From a bacterium (GTDB taxonomy: Bacteria > Bacillota > Bacilli > Lactobacillales > Streptococcaceae), in the NCBI GenBank assembly GCA_905221545.1, contig CAJNDO010000009.1, forward strand, positions 26,935-90,934: a stretch of DNA of 64,000 nt, written 5' to 3'. The translations under genes were made by a program, and so were the position numbers. The stretch's first letter is position 1, and each line of letters begins with the position of its first letter. Below, piece after piece: positions 1 to 9,259 of the stretch. Below the pieces are notes generated by a model. It did not search any database. It worked only from the letters and a program-made list of their open reading frames with translations, and was not told the DNA's origin.

Positions 1-755
1 CAGATGGTAAAATGGCTAAAGGTGAATGGGTTTATGACTCTTCTTACCAAGCTTGGTATTATCTAAAATCAGATGGATCTTATGTTTATAGTGCATGGCA
101 AGGAAATTACTATTTGAAATCAGATGGTAAAATGGCTGTCAATGAATGGGTTGATGGTGGACGTTATTATGTAGATGCGACTGGTTTGTGGAAAGCTAAT
201 TCCAAAGTAACCAATAAAGGTTCTTATTATAGTCTTCAAGGGAAGTATGATGAAATCGTAGTTGCTAATAAACACTATCCTATGTCCAAAGATTACTATC
301 CAGGTGAAAATGCTACTGCAAAAGCGGCCTTTTTAAAACTGATTGCACAGATGCAGGAGGAAGGTTATGCTATTAGCGATAATTATAGTGGCTTTAGAAG
401 TTATGCAACCCAAGCACAATTATATCAAAGTTATGTGAACCAAGAGGGGCAGGCTGCTGCGGACCGTTATTCAGCCCGTCCTGGATATAGTGAACATCAG
501 ACAGGACTTGCTTTTGATGTGATTGGCACAGATGGTCAATTGGTTGAAGATTCAAATGCTGCTCAATGGTTATTAGAACATGCGCCAGACTATGGTTTTG
601 TTGTTCGATATCCTCGTGGTAAGGAAAGTATAACTGGTTATATGCATGAGGAATGGCATTTGCGATATATTGGGAAAGAAGCTAAAGACATTGCTGCAAG
701 TGGTTTGACTCTGGAGGAATATTATGGATTTGATGGTGGAGACTATCGAGATTAA
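1..755 (+). CDS. Choline-binding-repeat VanY/LdcB-type D-alanyl-D-alanine carboxypeptidase (3' part)
   Basis: The reading frame enters from before base 1, so the N-terminus is missing. The first ~75 visible residues are aromatic-rich repeats of the choline-binding type (YYLKSDGKMA, NEWV), which bind teichoic-acid phosphocholine on the cell surface. The C-terminal ~160 residues are a VanY-family peptidase domain: SGFRSYATQ, the zinc-site motif SEHQTGLAFDV and the downstream MHEEWHLRY. This family trims D-Ala from peptidoglycan stem peptides. The order is repeats first, catalysis last. Any signal peptide lies outside the window. The family is clear; whether it is a D,D- or L,D-enzyme in vivo is inferred. 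Confidence 0.85.
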   Translation, partial: DGKMAKGEWVYDSSYQAWYYLKSDGSYVYSAWQGNYYLKSDGKMAVNEWVDGGRYYVDATGLWKANSKVTNKGSYYSLQGKYDEIVVANKHYPMSKDYYPGENATAKAAFLKLIAQMQEEGYAISDNYSGFRSYATQAQLYQSYVNQEGQAAADRYSARPGYSEHQTGLAFDVIGTDGQLVEDSNAAQWLLEHAPDYGFVVRYPRGKESITGYMHEEWHLRYIGKEAKDIAASGLTLEEYYGFDGGDYRD

Positions 756-782
756 AAATCTATATTAGTTGAATGCAAACCT

Positions 783-830
783 TTGCATAAATGAGTGAAT
801 TTTGTTATACTGTTACTGTAAGCATTTTCA
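783..830 (+). promoter_or_regulatory. glk promoter with overlapping cre-like site
   Basis: TTGCAT (783-788) and TATACT (806-811) are separated by 17 bp, with an extended TGT before the -10. TGTAAGCATTTTCA at 817-830 matches 13 of 14 positions of the CcpA cre consensus TGWAANCGNTNWCA and starts at the expected transcription start, so CcpA could block initiation. The site is read from sequence; the regulation is inferred. Confidence 0.7.
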
Positions 831-859
831 ATTACTACACAATGAAAAAGGAGAATATG

Positions 860-1819
860 ATGAGTCAAAAGATTATTGGGATTGACCTTGGTGGAACTTC
901 TATCAAATTTGCAATCTTAACAACAGCAGGAGAAATCCAAGAAAAATGGTCTATCAAGACTAATATTTTGGATGAGGGAAGTCATATCGTTGATGATATG
1001 ATTGAGTCTATTCAACATCGTTTGGACTTGCTTGGATTGGTAGCAGCGGACTTCCAAGGTATTGGAATGGGATCACCAGGTGTGGTTGACCGTGAAAAAG
1101 GGACTGTTATCGGTGCCTACAATTTGAACTGGAAAACCCTTCAACCAATTAAAGAGAAAATTGAAAAAGCCTTGGGCATTCCATTTTTCATCGATAATGA
1201 TGCTAACGTGGCAGCTCTTGGTGAGCGCTGGATGGGTGCTGGAGATAACCAACCAGACGTTGTCTTTATGACACTAGGTACAGGTGTTGGCGGTGGTATC
1301 GTCGCAGAAGGCAAATTGCTTCACGGTGTTGCTGGTGCAGCAGGTGAGCTTGGTCACATCACTGTTGACTTTGACCAACCAATCGCATGTACTTGCGGTA
1401 AGAAAGGTTGCCTTGAGACAGTCGCTTCTGCAACAGGGATTGTCAACTTGACTCGTCGCTATACTGATGAATACGAAGGCGATGCAGCCTTGAAACGTTT
1501 GATTGATAACGGAGAAGAAGTAACTGCTAAGACTGTCTTTGACCTTGCAAAAGAAGGAGACGACCTTGCTTTGATCGTTTATCGTAACTTCTCACGTTAC
1601 TTGGGAATCGCTTGTGCCAACATCGGTTCAATCCTAAACCCATCAACAATCGTCATCGGTGGTGGTGTATCAGCTGCAGGAGAATTCCTTCTACAAGGTG
1701 TTCAAAAAGTCTATGATGAAAATACCTTCCCACAAGTACGCACATCAACAAAATTGGCTCTTGCAACTCTAGGAAATGACGCTGGAGTTATCGGAGCAGC
1801 ATCACTTGTATTGCAATAA
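860..1819 (+). CDS. glk: Glucokinase (ROK family)
   Basis: Phosphorylates intracellular glucose with ATP to give glucose 6-phosphate. The 319-residue protein opens with the ROK phosphate-binding motif IGIDLGGTSIKF, carries GTGVGGGIV and GELGHITVD, and has the ROK zinc cluster CTCGKKGCLE. I chose ATG 860 because AAGGAG at 848-853 sits 6 nt upstream and the product then starts MSQKIIGIDLGG; an ATG at 857 is spaced only 3 nt, and the longer frame from 791 would begin upstream of the mapped promoter's -10. The gene is monocistronic between its own promoter and a strong terminator. Confidence 0.95.
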   Translation: MSQKIIGIDLGGTSIKFAILTTAGEIQEKWSIKTNILDEGSHIVDDMIESIQHRLDLLGLVAADFQGIGMGSPGVVDREKGTVIGAYNLNWKTLQPIKEKIEKALGIPFFIDNDANVAALGERWMGAGDNQPDVVFMTLGTGVGGGIVAEGKLLHGVAGAAGELGHITVDFDQPIACTCGKKGCLETVASATGIVNLTRRYTDEYEGDAALKRLIDNGEEVTAKTVFDLAKEGDDLALIVYRNFSRYLGIACANIGSILNPSTIVIGGGVSAAGEFLLQGVQKVYDENTFPQVRTSTKLALATLGNDAGVIGAASLVLQ

Positions 1820-1825
1820 AATAAT

Positions 1826-1876
1826 AAAAGAGGGAAAATGCTAACCTAGAGTTAGTAATGTTCCTCTTTTCTTTTT
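1826..1876 (+). terminator. Terminator after glk
   Basis: AAAAGAGG (1826-1833) pairs with CCTCTTTT (1863-1870), with an inner CTAAC/GTTAG stem, followed by TTTTTT. Confidence 0.8.
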
Positions 1877-1916
1877 TATGCTATACTAGTTAGGACTATA
1901 AATGAGGTGAGAGTAA

Positions 1917-2756
1917 ATGACAAAAGCAGATACGATTTTTAAAGAAAATATTGAACGAATCCTCAAAGACGGTGTCTTTTCTGAGCAGGCCCGTCCTAAG
2001 TACAAGGATGGGACAGTTGCCAACTCTAAGTACATAACCGGTGCTTTTGCCGAGTATGACTTGGCCAAGGGGGAATTTCCCATCACAACCTTGCGTCCTA
2101 TCGCTATCAAATCTGCCATCAAGGAAGTGCTCTGGATTTACCAAGACCAGTCAAATAGCTTAGAGGTGCTTAATGACAAATACAATGTTCACTACTGGAA
2201 TGACTGGGAAGTGGGAGATACAGGAACCATTGGTGAGCGCTATGGTGCTGTCGTTAAGAAACACGACATCATCAATAAGCTTCTCAAACAGCTGGAAGCC
2301 AACCCTTGGAACCGCCGCAATATCATTTCGCTCTGGGATTACCAAGCTTTCGAAGAAACAGACGGGCTGCTCCCATGCGCCTTTCAGACTATGTTTGATA
2401 TCCGTCGTGTTGCTGGAGAAATCTATTTGGATGCGACCTTGACCCAGCGCTCAAATGATATGCTGGTAGCCCATCATATCAACGCCATGCAGTACGTAGC
2501 TCTTCAAATGATGATTGCCAAGCATTTTGGATGGAAGGTTGGGAAATTCTTCTATTTCATCAACAACCTCCATATCTATGATAATCAATTTGAACAAGCT
2601 CAGGAATTGCTCCGTCGTGAGCCATCAAACTGCCAACCACGTTTGGTCTTGAATGTGCCAGATAAGACTAATTTCTTTGATATTAAATCAGAAGATTTTG
2701 AATTGGTAGATTATGACCCTGTTAAGCCCCAGTTGAAGTTTGACCTAGCTATTTAA
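1917..2756 (+). CDS. thyA: Thymidylate synthase
   Basis: Converts dUMP to dTMP using 5,10-methylenetetrahydrofolate. The 279-residue protein has the catalytic cysteine C154 in [10 protein letters not shown], the following QRSNDM segment and [11 protein letters not shown], all family hallmarks. The start is supported by GAGGTGAG just upstream. An extended -10 (TGC-TATACT, 1879-1887) lies in the 3' arm of the preceding terminator, so it is transcribed alone. Length is usual for the ThyA type found in streptococci. Confidence 0.97.
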   Translation: MTKADTIFKENIERILKDGVFSEQARPKYKDGTVANSKYITGAFAEYDLAKGEFPITTLRPIAIKSAIKEVLWIYQDQSNSLEVLNDKYNVHYWNDWEVGDTGTIGERYGAVVKKHDIINKLLKQLEANPWNRRNIISLWDYQAFEETDGLLPCAFQTMFDIRRVAGEIYLDATLTQRSNDMLVAHHINAMQYVALQMMIAKHFGWKVGKFFYFINNLHIYDNQFEQAQELLRREPSNCQPRLVLNVPDKTNFFDIKSEDFELVDYDPVKPQLKFDLAI

Positions 2757-2763
2757 AAGAATA

Positions 2764-2801
2764 GAAAAAAGAAGTTGAGAATAATCCCAACTTCTTTTGT
2801 T
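2764..2801. terminator. Bidirectional terminator between thyA and the DUF3042 gene
   Basis: GAAGTTG (2771-2777) pairs with CAACTTC (2788-2794), flanked by A-run and T-run, so it can serve both convergent genes. Confidence 0.75.
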
Positions 2802-2803
2802 TC

Positions 2804-2974
2804 TTAACGTGATACGCGGCGACGAGCTGCTTTTTTACGGTTTTCTTCGATGAAAGCTGCTTTTTGCTCTTCTGGTTCGATCACTTTCTTTTTAAATGCG
2901 TATACTGCACCTGCAACTGCAGCGACAGTTCCTGCGACACCTGTTACAAGACCTTTAGCAAATCCTTTAGCCAT
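2804..2974 (-). CDS. DUF3042 family small protein
   Basis: A 56-residue protein starting MAKGFAKGLVTGVAGTVAAV and ending in the basic stretch KKAARRRVSR. An alanine/glycine/valine-rich N-terminal segment (about residues 9-26) could be membrane-embedded. GGAGG lies 7 nt before the ATG on the minus strand, which supports translation. The sequence fits the short Firmicutes family DUF3042; function is unknown. It is convergent with thyA and divergent from miaA. Confidence 0.85.
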   Translation of the reverse strand: MAKGFAKGLVTGVAGTVAAVAGAVYAFKKKVIEPEEQKAAFIEENRKKAARRRVSR

Positions 2975-3094
2975 GAGTCTTCCTCCTTTATCTTCTTAAT
3001 CAGCCAGCCCCCTCAAGAGGTCACATTTTTCTGACTGACCTTTTTGTGTTATAATAATAGTAACGAAAAAATGGGAATTTTTCAAGGAAAAAAG

Positions 3095-3979
3095 ATGAAA
3101 ACAAAAATAATTGTGATCGTTGGACCGACTGCTGTTGGAAAAACAGCTCTTGCCATTGAAGTGGCCAAGCGCTTTGGTGGGGAAGTTGTGAGCGGTGATA
3201 GTCAACAGGTTTACCGAGGTCTAGATATTGGGACGGCTAAGGCTAGCCCAGAGGAGCAGGCAGCTGTTCCCCATCATTTAATTGATGTTAGAGAGGTAAC
3301 CGAGTCTTACTCGGCTTTTGATTTTGTTTCAGAAGCTAAGATGGCTATTGAGGATATTCACAGCCGTGGCAAACTAGCCATTATCGCTGGTGGTACTGGA
3401 CTTTATATCCAGAGTTTACTTGAAGGATACCATCTAGGTGGGGAGACTCCCCATGAGGAGATTCTAGCTTATCGAGCTAGTTTGGAGCCATATTCAGATG
3501 AGGAATTAGCCCATTTGGTGGAGCAAGCAGGCCTTGAGATTCCTCAGTTTAATCGTCGTCGTGCTGTGCGTGCCTTGGAAATAGCCCATTTTGCTCAGGA
3601 TTTGGAAAATCAAGAGACCTTGTATGAACCGCTGATTATCTGCTTGGATGATGAACGAAGTCAACTTTATGAACGTATCAACCATCGAGTGGATTTGATG
3701 TTTGAGGCTGGTCTTTTGGATGAGGCCAAGTGGCTTTTTGACCATTACCCTGAAGTGCAGGCTGCTAAAGGCATTGGCTATAAGGAACTCTTTCCTTATT
3801 TCCGTGGCGAGCAGACTTTAGAGGAAGCTAGTGAGAGTCTTAAACAGGCGACTCGTCGTTTTGCCAAGCGTCAGTTGACCTGGTTCCGTAATCGCATGCA
3901 GGTTACCTTTTATCAGATTGGAGAGTCTGGTGTGCAGGAGCGTATTTTTAGCCAGATAGAGGAGTTTTTAGATGATTGA
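3095..3979 (+). CDS. miaA: tRNA dimethylallyltransferase
   Basis: Adds a dimethylallyl group to A37 of tRNAs that read UNN codons. The 294-residue protein begins with the P-loop [12 protein letters not shown], followed by [17 protein letters not shown] and [12 protein letters not shown], the standard MiaA motifs. I chose ATG 3095 (after AAGGAAAAAAG), because the frame extended to 3044 lies on the promoter -10 (extended TGT-TATAAT, 3047-3055). First gene of an operon; its end overlaps hflX by 8 nt. Confidence 0.95.
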   Translation: MKTKIIVIVGPTAVGKTALAIEVAKRFGGEVVSGDSQQVYRGLDIGTAKASPEEQAAVPHHLIDVREVTESYSAFDFVSEAKMAIEDIHSRGKLAIIAGGTGLYIQSLLEGYHLGGETPHEEILAYRASLEPYSDEELAHLVEQAGLEIPQFNRRRAVRALEIAHFAQDLENQETLYEPLIICLDDERSQLYERINHRVDLMFEAGLLDEAKWLFDHYPEVQAAKGIGYKELFPYFRGEQTLEEASESLKQATRRFAKRQLTWFRNRMQVTFYQIGESGVQERIFSQIEEFLDD

Positions 3980-5210
3980 AACAGAGAAAAAAGAGGAACG
4001 CGTCCTGCTCATCGGTGTGGAATTGCAGGGCATGGACAATTTTGACCTCTCCATGGAAGAATTGGCCAGTCTAGCCAAGACAGCTGGAGCAGTCGTTGTA
4101 GATAGCTATAGACAAAAACGTGAAAAGTATGACTCCAAGACCTTTGTCGGTTCTGGTAAGTTGGAAGAAATTGCGCTCATGGTGGATGCAGAAGAGATTA
4201 CCACTGTCATTGTTAACAACCGCTTGACTCCACGGCAAAATGTCAATTTAGAAGAAGTTCTGGGTGTCAAGGTCATTGACCGTATGCAGTTGATTTTGGA
4301 CATCTTTGCCATGCGAGCTCGAAGCCATGAAGGGAAGCTCCAAGTGCATTTGGCTCAGTTAAAATATCTCTTGCCTCGCTTGGTTGGTCAGGGAATTATG
4401 CTCAGCCGTCAGGCAGGGGGAATTGGTTCCCGTGGACCTGGTGAAAGCCAGCTGGAACTGAACCGTCGTAGTGTACGTAATCAAATCACAGATATCGAGC
4501 GCCAGCTCAAGGTGGTTGAGAAAAATCGGGCGACAGTCAGAGAAAAACGTCTGGAGTCGAGTACTTTCAAGATTGGTTTGATTGGTTACACCAATGCTGG
4601 TAAATCAACCATCATGAACACCTTGACCAGTAAGACCCAGTATGAGGCAGACGAGCTGTTTGCAACTCTGGATGCGACGACAAAGAGTATCCATTTGGGA
4701 GGTAATCTTCAAGTAACTTTGACAGATACCGTTGGCTTTATCCAAGATTTGCCGACAGAGTTGGTGTCCAGTTTCAAGTCAACCTTGGAAGAAAGCAAGC
4801 ATGTGGACCTTCTGGTTCATGTTATCGATGCCAGCAATCCTTACCATGAGGAGCATGAAAAAACAGTTCTGTCCATCATGAAAGACTTGGACATGGAAGA
4901 TATTCCTCACTTGACCCTTTATAATAAAGCGGATTTGGTGGAGGATTTCACGCCGACCCAAACGCCATACGCCCTCATTTCTGCCAAGTCTGAGGATAGT
5001 CGTGAGAACTTGCAGGCTTTATTTTTAGAGAAAATCAAGGAGATTTTTGAGAGATTTACTCTGCGCGTACCTTTTTCAAAATCCTACAAGATTCATGATC
5101 TAGAAAGTGTTGCGATTCTGGAAGAGCGCGACTATCAAGATGATGGAGAAGTGATTACAGGCTACATTTCTGAGAAAAATAAATGGAGGTTAGAAGAATT
5201 TTATGACTGA
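3972..5210 (+). CDS. hflX: Ribosome-associated GTPase HflX
   Basis: GTPase that binds 50S and splits stalled or heat-damaged ribosomes. The 412-residue protein has the N-terminal HflX domain (GSGKLEEI; glycine-rich [18 protein letters not shown] near the middle) and a G domain with G1 [10 protein letters not shown]3 DTVGF and G4 NKAD. Its start overlaps miaA and its stop overlaps the next gene, so the genes are translationally coupled. Pairing with miaA is common in bacteria. Confidence 0.95.
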   Translation: MIETEKKEERVLLIGVELQGMDNFDLSMEELASLAKTAGAVVVDSYRQKREKYDSKTFVGSGKLEEIALMVDAEEITTVIVNNRLTPRQNVNLEEVLGVKVIDRMQLILDIFAMRARSHEGKLQVHLAQLKYLLPRLVGQGIMLSRQAGGIGSRGPGESQLELNRRSVRNQITDIERQLKVVEKNRATVREKRLESSTFKIGLIGYTNAGKSTIMNTLTSKTQYEADELFATLDATTKSIHLGGNLQVTLTDTVGFIQDLPTELVSSFKSTLEESKHVDLLVHVIDASNPYHEEHEKTVLSIMKDLDMEDIPHLTLYNKADLVEDFTPTQTPYALISAKSEDSRENLQALFLEKIKEIFERFTLRVPFSKSYKIHDLESVAILEERDYQDDGEVITGYISEKNKWRLEEFYD

Positions 5211-5826
5211 TATTAAAACGTTGGCTCTAAAGTATGGAGGTTATACAAGTCTCGATAAGGTCTTTCTGGATCAACTTCTAGCTGGTAAAACAGAACAGGA
5301 GCAGTTGGCCCTCATTACTCCTCCGCCAAGTGTGGTCAATGCCTACTTTGCAGAGCTATACCAGAAAAAGAGTCCGGAGGCTGCGACTGATTATTTTGCA
5401 GAAGTCAGTCAGGAACTAAATCTCTACAATGTTGAGCCAAGTTTCACCCTAGAAAATAAGCCTTTTATCCGTCTGAATCTATCTGGTAAATCTTTTGGCT
5501 TTTGCTATGAGAGAGAGTGCCTTGGTCGAATTTTCTCTGAAAATGAAGAGAAAATTTCAGATGACTTACTCTTTGAAATTGCGCAAATTTTCCCCCATCA
5601 ACTAGTCTTTGAGGAGTCTGGAAAGATTTACATGAAGGCTGTCGGAGATGAGGAAGTTGTTAGTGTGGAGAGTCTCACGGCTTTGACTGATTTAGAAAGC
5701 TTGGCTGATGGTCGTAAGCGTCTCAAAGGCTACAGCCAAGAGGATTTACTGCAAGAAGCTACTGCTTTTTCTGGTAAGCGCTATTTCCGATCGGAAAACC
5801 GCACAGCCATGTTATATATTGATTAA
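5203..5826 (+). CDS. Conserved streptococcal hypothetical protein in the miaA-hflX operon
   Basis: A 207-residue protein I do not recognise as any characterised family. It overlaps hflX by 8 nt and is followed closely by rnz, so it belongs to the operon. The sequence is soluble-looking, acidic, with no signal peptide, membrane segment or obvious catalytic motif. Some databases give such proteins metabolic-enzyme names, but I see nothing in the sequence to support one. Confidence 0.8.
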   Translation: MTDIKTLALKYGGYTSLDKVFLDQLLAGKTEQEQLALITPPPSVVNAYFAELYQKKSPEAATDYFAEVSQELNLYNVEPSFTLENKPFIRLNLSGKSFGFCYERECLGRIFSENEEKISDDLLFEIAQIFPHQLVFEESGKIYMKAVGDEEVVSVESLTALTDLESLADGRKRLKGYSQEDLLQEATAFSGKRYFRSENRTAMLYID

Positions 5827-5840
5827 TTAGAAAGTATCGA

Positions 5841-6770
5841 ATGGATATTCAATTTTTAGGAACGGGGGCTGGTCAGCCCTCTAAAGCCCGCAACGTTTCA
5901 AGTCTCGCCCTGAAACTCTTGGACGAGATTAACGAAGTTTGGCTCTTTGACTGTGGAGAGGGAACGCAAAATCGCATTCTGGAAACCACAATTCGACCAC
6001 GTAAGGTCAGCAAAATCTTTATCACTCACTTGCACGGAGACCACATTTTTGGTTTGCCAGGATTCCTTTCTAGCCGTGCTTTTCAAGCTAATGAAGAGCA
6101 GACAGATTTGGAAATCTATGGACCTCAAGGAATCAAGTCATTTGTCTTAACTAGTCTTCGTGTGTCAGGTTCTCGCCTGCCCTACCGCATTCATTTTCAT
6201 GAGTTTGACCAAGATTCGCTAGGTAAAATCCTTGAGACCGATAAATTTACTGTGTATGCAGAGGAGCTGGACCACACTATTTTCTGTGTTGGTTATCGTG
6301 TCATGCAAAAGGATTTGGAAGGAACTTTGGATGCTGAAAAACTCAAGGCAGCTGGTGTCCCATTTGGCCCACTTTTTGGAAAAATCAAAAATGGTCAGGA
6401 TGTTGTCCTAGAAGACGGAACTGAAATCAAGGCTGCTGACTATATCTCAGCGCCACGTCCAGGTAAAATTATCACTATTCTTGGTGATACCCGTAAAACT
6501 AGTGCTAGTGTGCGTCTGGCTGTCAATGCTGACGTCCTGGTTCATGAGTCCACTTATGGCAAGGGAGATGAAAAAATTGCTCGTAACCATGGTCACTCAA
6601 CTAATATACAAGCAGCGGAGGTTGCTGTAGAAGCAGGTGCCAAACGCCTTCTGCTCAACCACATCAGTGCTCGCTTCCTCTCAAAAGATATCAGCAAACT
6701 CAAGAAAGACGCTGCTAGTGTCTTTGAAAATGTGCATGTGGTCAAAGACTTGGAAGAAGTGGAAATCTAA
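5841..6770 (+). CDS. rnz: Ribonuclease Z
   Basis: Endonuclease that cuts the 3' trailer of tRNA precursors. The 309-residue protein is a metallo-beta-lactamase fold with [14 protein letters not shown] at the N-terminus, the zinc motif [12 protein letters not shown] near residue 63, LGDTR near 215 and NHGHS near 250. Length fits the short bacterial RNase Z. It lies 14 nt after the previous gene in the operon that starts with miaA, grouping two tRNA-maturation enzymes. Confidence 0.96.
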   Translation: MDIQFLGTGAGQPSKARNVSSLALKLLDEINEVWLFDCGEGTQNRILETTIRPRKVSKIFITHLHGDHIFGLPGFLSSRAFQANEEQTDLEIYGPQGIKSFVLTSLRVSGSRLPYRIHFHEFDQDSLGKILETDKFTVYAEELDHTIFCVGYRVMQKDLEGTLDAEKLKAAGVPFGPLFGKIKNGQDVVLEDGTEIKAADYISAPRPGKIITILGDTRKTSASVRLAVNADVLVHESTYGKGDEKIARNHGHSTNIQAAEVAVEAGAKRLLLNHISARFLSKDISKLKKDAASVFENVHVVKDLEEVEI

Positions 6771-6790
6771 CAGATTGAGAAAGGATAAGT

Positions 6791-7546
6791 ATGCCTACTA
6801 TTCTCATTACCGGAGCTAGTGGTGGTCTAGCCCAAGAAATGGTCAAACTTTTACCAGAAGACCAGCTCATCTTGCTTGGTCGAGATAAGGAAAAATTAGC
6901 TCAACTTTACGGAAATCATCCCCATGCAGAATTGATTGAAATAGACATTACCGATGATTCAGCCTTAGAAACTCTGGTAGCAGACCTCTATCTCCGCTAT
7001 GGCAAGATTGATGTCTTGATTAACAACGCTGGTTACGGGATTTTTGAGGAATTTGACCAGATTTCTGACCAAGATATTCACCAGATGTTTGAGGTCAATA
7101 CCTTTGCTTTGATGAATCTATCTCGTCGCCTTGCTGCTCGTATGAAGGAAAGCCGAAAAGGCCATATCATCAATATCGTCAGCATGGCAGGTTTGATTGC
7201 TACTGGCAAGTCTAGTCTTTACTCAGCGACCAAGTTTGCGGCCATTGGTTTTTCAAATGCTCTGCGCCTCGAACTCATGCCTTACGGTGTCTATGTAACG
7301 ACGGTCAATCCAGGCCCAATCCGCACAGGATTTTTTGACCAGGCAGACCCAGATGGGACCTACCTCAAGTCGGTTGACCGCTTTCTCTTAGAACCAGATG
7401 CAGTGGCTAAAAAGATTGTCAAGATTATAGGAAAAAACAAACGAGAACTTAATCTTCCGATTTTGTTGAACTTAGCCCATAAGTTTTATACCCTCTTTCC
7501 TAAGTTAGCTGATAAGTTGGCAGGGGAGACTTTTAATTATAAATAA
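6791..7546 (+). CDS. Short-chain dehydrogenase/reductase
   Basis: NAD(P)-dependent oxidoreductase of the SDR family; substrate unknown. The 251-residue protein has the nucleotide-binding motif ITGASGGLA at the N-terminus, the NNAGYG motif, and the catalytic YSATK preceded by an active-site serine in NIVSMAG. It is the last gene of the miaA operon, starting 20 nt after rnz behind GAGAAAGGA. Confidence 0.9.
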   Translation: MPTILITGASGGLAQEMVKLLPEDQLILLGRDKEKLAQLYGNHPHAELIEIDITDDSALETLVADLYLRYGKIDVLINNAGYGIFEEFDQISDQDIHQMFEVNTFALMNLSRRLAARMKESRKGHIINIVSMAGLIATGKSSLYSATKFAAIGFSNALRLELMPYGVYVTTVNPGPIRTGFFDQADPDGTYLKSVDRFLLEPDAVAKKIVKIIGKNKRELNLPILLNLAHKFYTLFPKLADKLAGETFNYK

Positions 7547-7547
7547 A

Positions 7548-7594
7548 AAGAACCAATGCGTAGGTTGTTGCTGGCCTACATATTGGTTCTTATC
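7548..7594. terminator. Bidirectional terminator between SDR and LysR genes
   Basis: AAGAACCAAT (7548-7557) pairs with ATTGGTTCTT (7582-7591) with an inner GTAGG/CCTAC helix. The two genes converge here. Confidence 0.75.
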
Positions 7595-7599
7595 ATTTG

Positions 7600-8508
7600 T
7601 CAACTATCAAACTGGACTTCTTCTAGTAGATAGTCGATAAAGCGTTCGCCCATCTTGGATAGACTGGTTTTTTCATGCTGAATATAGACCAGCTCAATCG
7701 GGTCGTCAATATCCAATGGGATGGAAACGATGTTGTCTCCGTTGAGATTACTGTTCAAAATCCCTGTCGCAATGGTATAACCATCCAAACCAATCAAGAG
7801 ATTAAAGAGGGTGGCACGGTCACTGACCACGATGGATTTCTTGTGGTGTTCTTGGGAAAGAATCTCTTCTGAAAAGTAGAAGGAATTGTGTGTCCCTTGG
7901 TCATAGCTGAGGTAAGGGAAGTTTTCCAAATCAGACAGTTTCACCTTGTCTTTCTTTGCCAGAGGGTTGGTCTTGCTGACAAAGATATGGGGCTGGGCTG
8001 TGAAAAGATGATGAGCCAAGAGGTGATTGTCATCCAGCATTTTTGTTAAAACATCACGATTGTAGCTGTTTAAGAAGAGGACACCGACTTCACTACGGAA
8101 GTTCTTGACGTCGTCGATAATTTCCCAAGTCCGAGTTTCACGAAGGAAGAGCTCGTATTTTTCCATATCACTTTTCTTGAGTAGCGATACGAAGGCGTTG
8201 ACCACAAAGGCATAGTGCTGGGAGGAAACGCTAAAGAGTTCACGGTGGGCGACAGGATTTTTATAGCGTTCTTCCAGAAGCTGAGTTTGCTCAACGACCT
8301 GACGGGCATAGGAGAGAAACTCCATGCCATCACGGGTCAAGGTAATACCTTTGGGATTGCGGATAAAGATTTCAATGCCCATCTCATTTTCCAAATCTCT
8401 CACAGCATTGGAAAGACTAGGCTGAGTGATAAAGAGCTGTTTAGCTGCCTCATTCATAGAGCCAGTTTCGACGATTTTGATAATATAATGTAATTGTTGA
8501 ATTCTCAT
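7600..8508 (-). CDS. LysR-family regulator (CpsY/MtaR-like)
   Basis: A 302-residue LysR regulator. The N-terminal winged helix-turn-helix spans about residues 1-60 (TGSMNEAAKQLFITQPSLSN) and the rest is the co-inducer-binding domain. The DNA-binding segment resembles streptococcal CpsY/MtaR regulators of methionine uptake and immune evasion; that assignment is by likeness only. I chose the ATG ending at 8508, where LysR homology begins; the frame is open 46 codons further upstream but that stretch looks noncoding. No Shine-Dalgarno is visible and the extended -10 ends 6 nt before the ATG, suggesting a leaderless mRNA. Confidence 0.88.
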   Translation of the reverse strand: MRIQQLHYIIKIVETGSMNEAAKQLFITQPSLSNAVRDLENEMGIEIFIRNPKGITLTRDGMEFLSYARQVVEQTQLLEERYKNPVAHRELFSVSSQHYAFVVNAFVSLLKKSDMEKYELFLRETRTWEIIDDVKNFRSEVGVLFLNSYNRDVLTKMLDDNHLLAHHLFTAQPHIFVSKTNPLAKKDKVKLSDLENFPYLSYDQGTHNSFYFSEEILSQEHHKKSIVVSDRATLFNLLIGLDGYTIATGILNSNLNGDNIVSIPLDIDDPIELVYIQHEKTSLSKMGERFIDYLLEEVQFDS

Positions 8509-8619
8509 GTTTTTATTGTACCACACTTGCGACAGAATCGCCAAGGAAGATAGGAAAATCAGGAGCATTGTGTGAGTCTCTTCTTGAAAAAAACATAAAA
8601 TTTTGCTAGAATGAGTCTT
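8509..8619. promoter_or_regulatory. Divergent promoters of LysR and yqgQ genes, both close to the start codons
   Basis: Minus strand: extended TGG-TACAAT (hexamer 8520-8515), 6 nt before the LysR ATG. Plus strand: TTGAAA (8584-8589), 17 bp, TAGAAT (8607-8612) with extended TGC, 7 nt before ATG 8620. Neither start codon has a Shine-Dalgarno sequence. Confidence 0.65.
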
Positions 8620-8841
8620 ATGAAAACATTCTATGATGTGCAGCAATTCCTCAAACGATTTGGTATTATTGTTTACATGGGAAAACGCTTATATGATATT
8701 GAACTGATGAAGCTGGAACTCTCTCGGATTTACGATGCGGGGTTGATGGACAAACTAGATTATCTAGAAGCGGAAGCGGTTCTTCGCAGAGAGCACAAGG
8801 TAGAATTGGATTATATTGAGAAAAATGGAGAAAAGAACTAA
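8620..8841 (+). CDS. yqgQ: YqgQ family protein (DUF910)
   Basis: A 73-residue protein starting MKTFYDVQQFLKRFG with LYDIELMKLELSRIYDAGL, matching the small helical YqgQ/DUF910 family of Firmicutes; function unknown. I chose ATG 8620 because the alternative ATG at 8611 lies inside the -10 hexamer. Its stop codon overlaps the start of the rhodanese gene (TAATG). In Bacilli yqgQ often precedes glk; here it is paired with a rhodanese-like gene. Confidence 0.85.
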   Translation: MKTFYDVQQFLKRFGIIVYMGKRLYDIELMKLELSRIYDAGLMDKLDYLEAEAVLRREHKVELDYIEKNGEKN

Positions 8842-9224
8842 TGGTTACTTGGATTTTGTGGGCACTTATACTAGCAATGTTGGCGTGGATGGGCTTTAAC
8901 TATCTTCGTATTCGCCGTGCGGCTAAAATCGTAGACAATGAGGAATTTGAAGCCTTGATTCGTACGGGTCAATTGATTGATTTGCGCGACCCAGCAGAAT
9001 TCCACAGAAAACATATCCTGGGTGCACGCAATATTCCTTCAAGTCAGTTGAAGACTAGTCTTGCAGCCCTTCGTAAGGATAAACCTGTCCTTCTCTACGA
9101 AAACCAACGTGCGCAGCGTGTCACAAATGCGGCCCTTTACTTGAAAAAACAAGGCTTTTCTGAGATTTATATCCTTTCTTATGGTTTGGATTCTTGGAAA
9201 GGGAAAGTCAAAGTTGAGAAATAA
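8841..9224 (+). CDS. Membrane-anchored rhodanese-like protein lacking the catalytic cysteine
   Basis: A 127-residue protein with one N-terminal membrane segment (about residues 3-22) and a cytosolic rhodanese domain (LIDLRDPAEFHRKHILGARNI). The active-site loop that normally reads CxxGxR is LLYENQRAQRV, so the sulfur-accepting cysteine is replaced by glutamate. It is therefore unlikely to be a sulfurtransferase and may act as a binding or scaffold domain. It overlaps yqgQ by 1 nt, so translation is coupled. Confidence 0.88.
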   Translation: MVTWILWALILAMLAWMGFNYLRIRRAAKIVDNEEFEALIRTGQLIDLRDPAEFHRKHILGARNIPSSQLKTSLAALRKDKPVLLYENQRAQRVTNAALYLKKQGFSEIYILSYGLDSWKGKVKVEK

Positions 9225-9230
9225 GAAAAC

Positions 9231-9259
9231 GAGCTTGGATATTTCCGAGCTCATTTTTT
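9231..9259 (+). terminator. Terminator after the rhodanese gene
   Basis: GAGCTTGGA (9231-9239) pairs with TCCGAGCTC (9244-9252) through one G-U pair, followed by ATTTTTT. The T-run reaches the stop codon of convergent rsuA. Confidence 0.75.
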
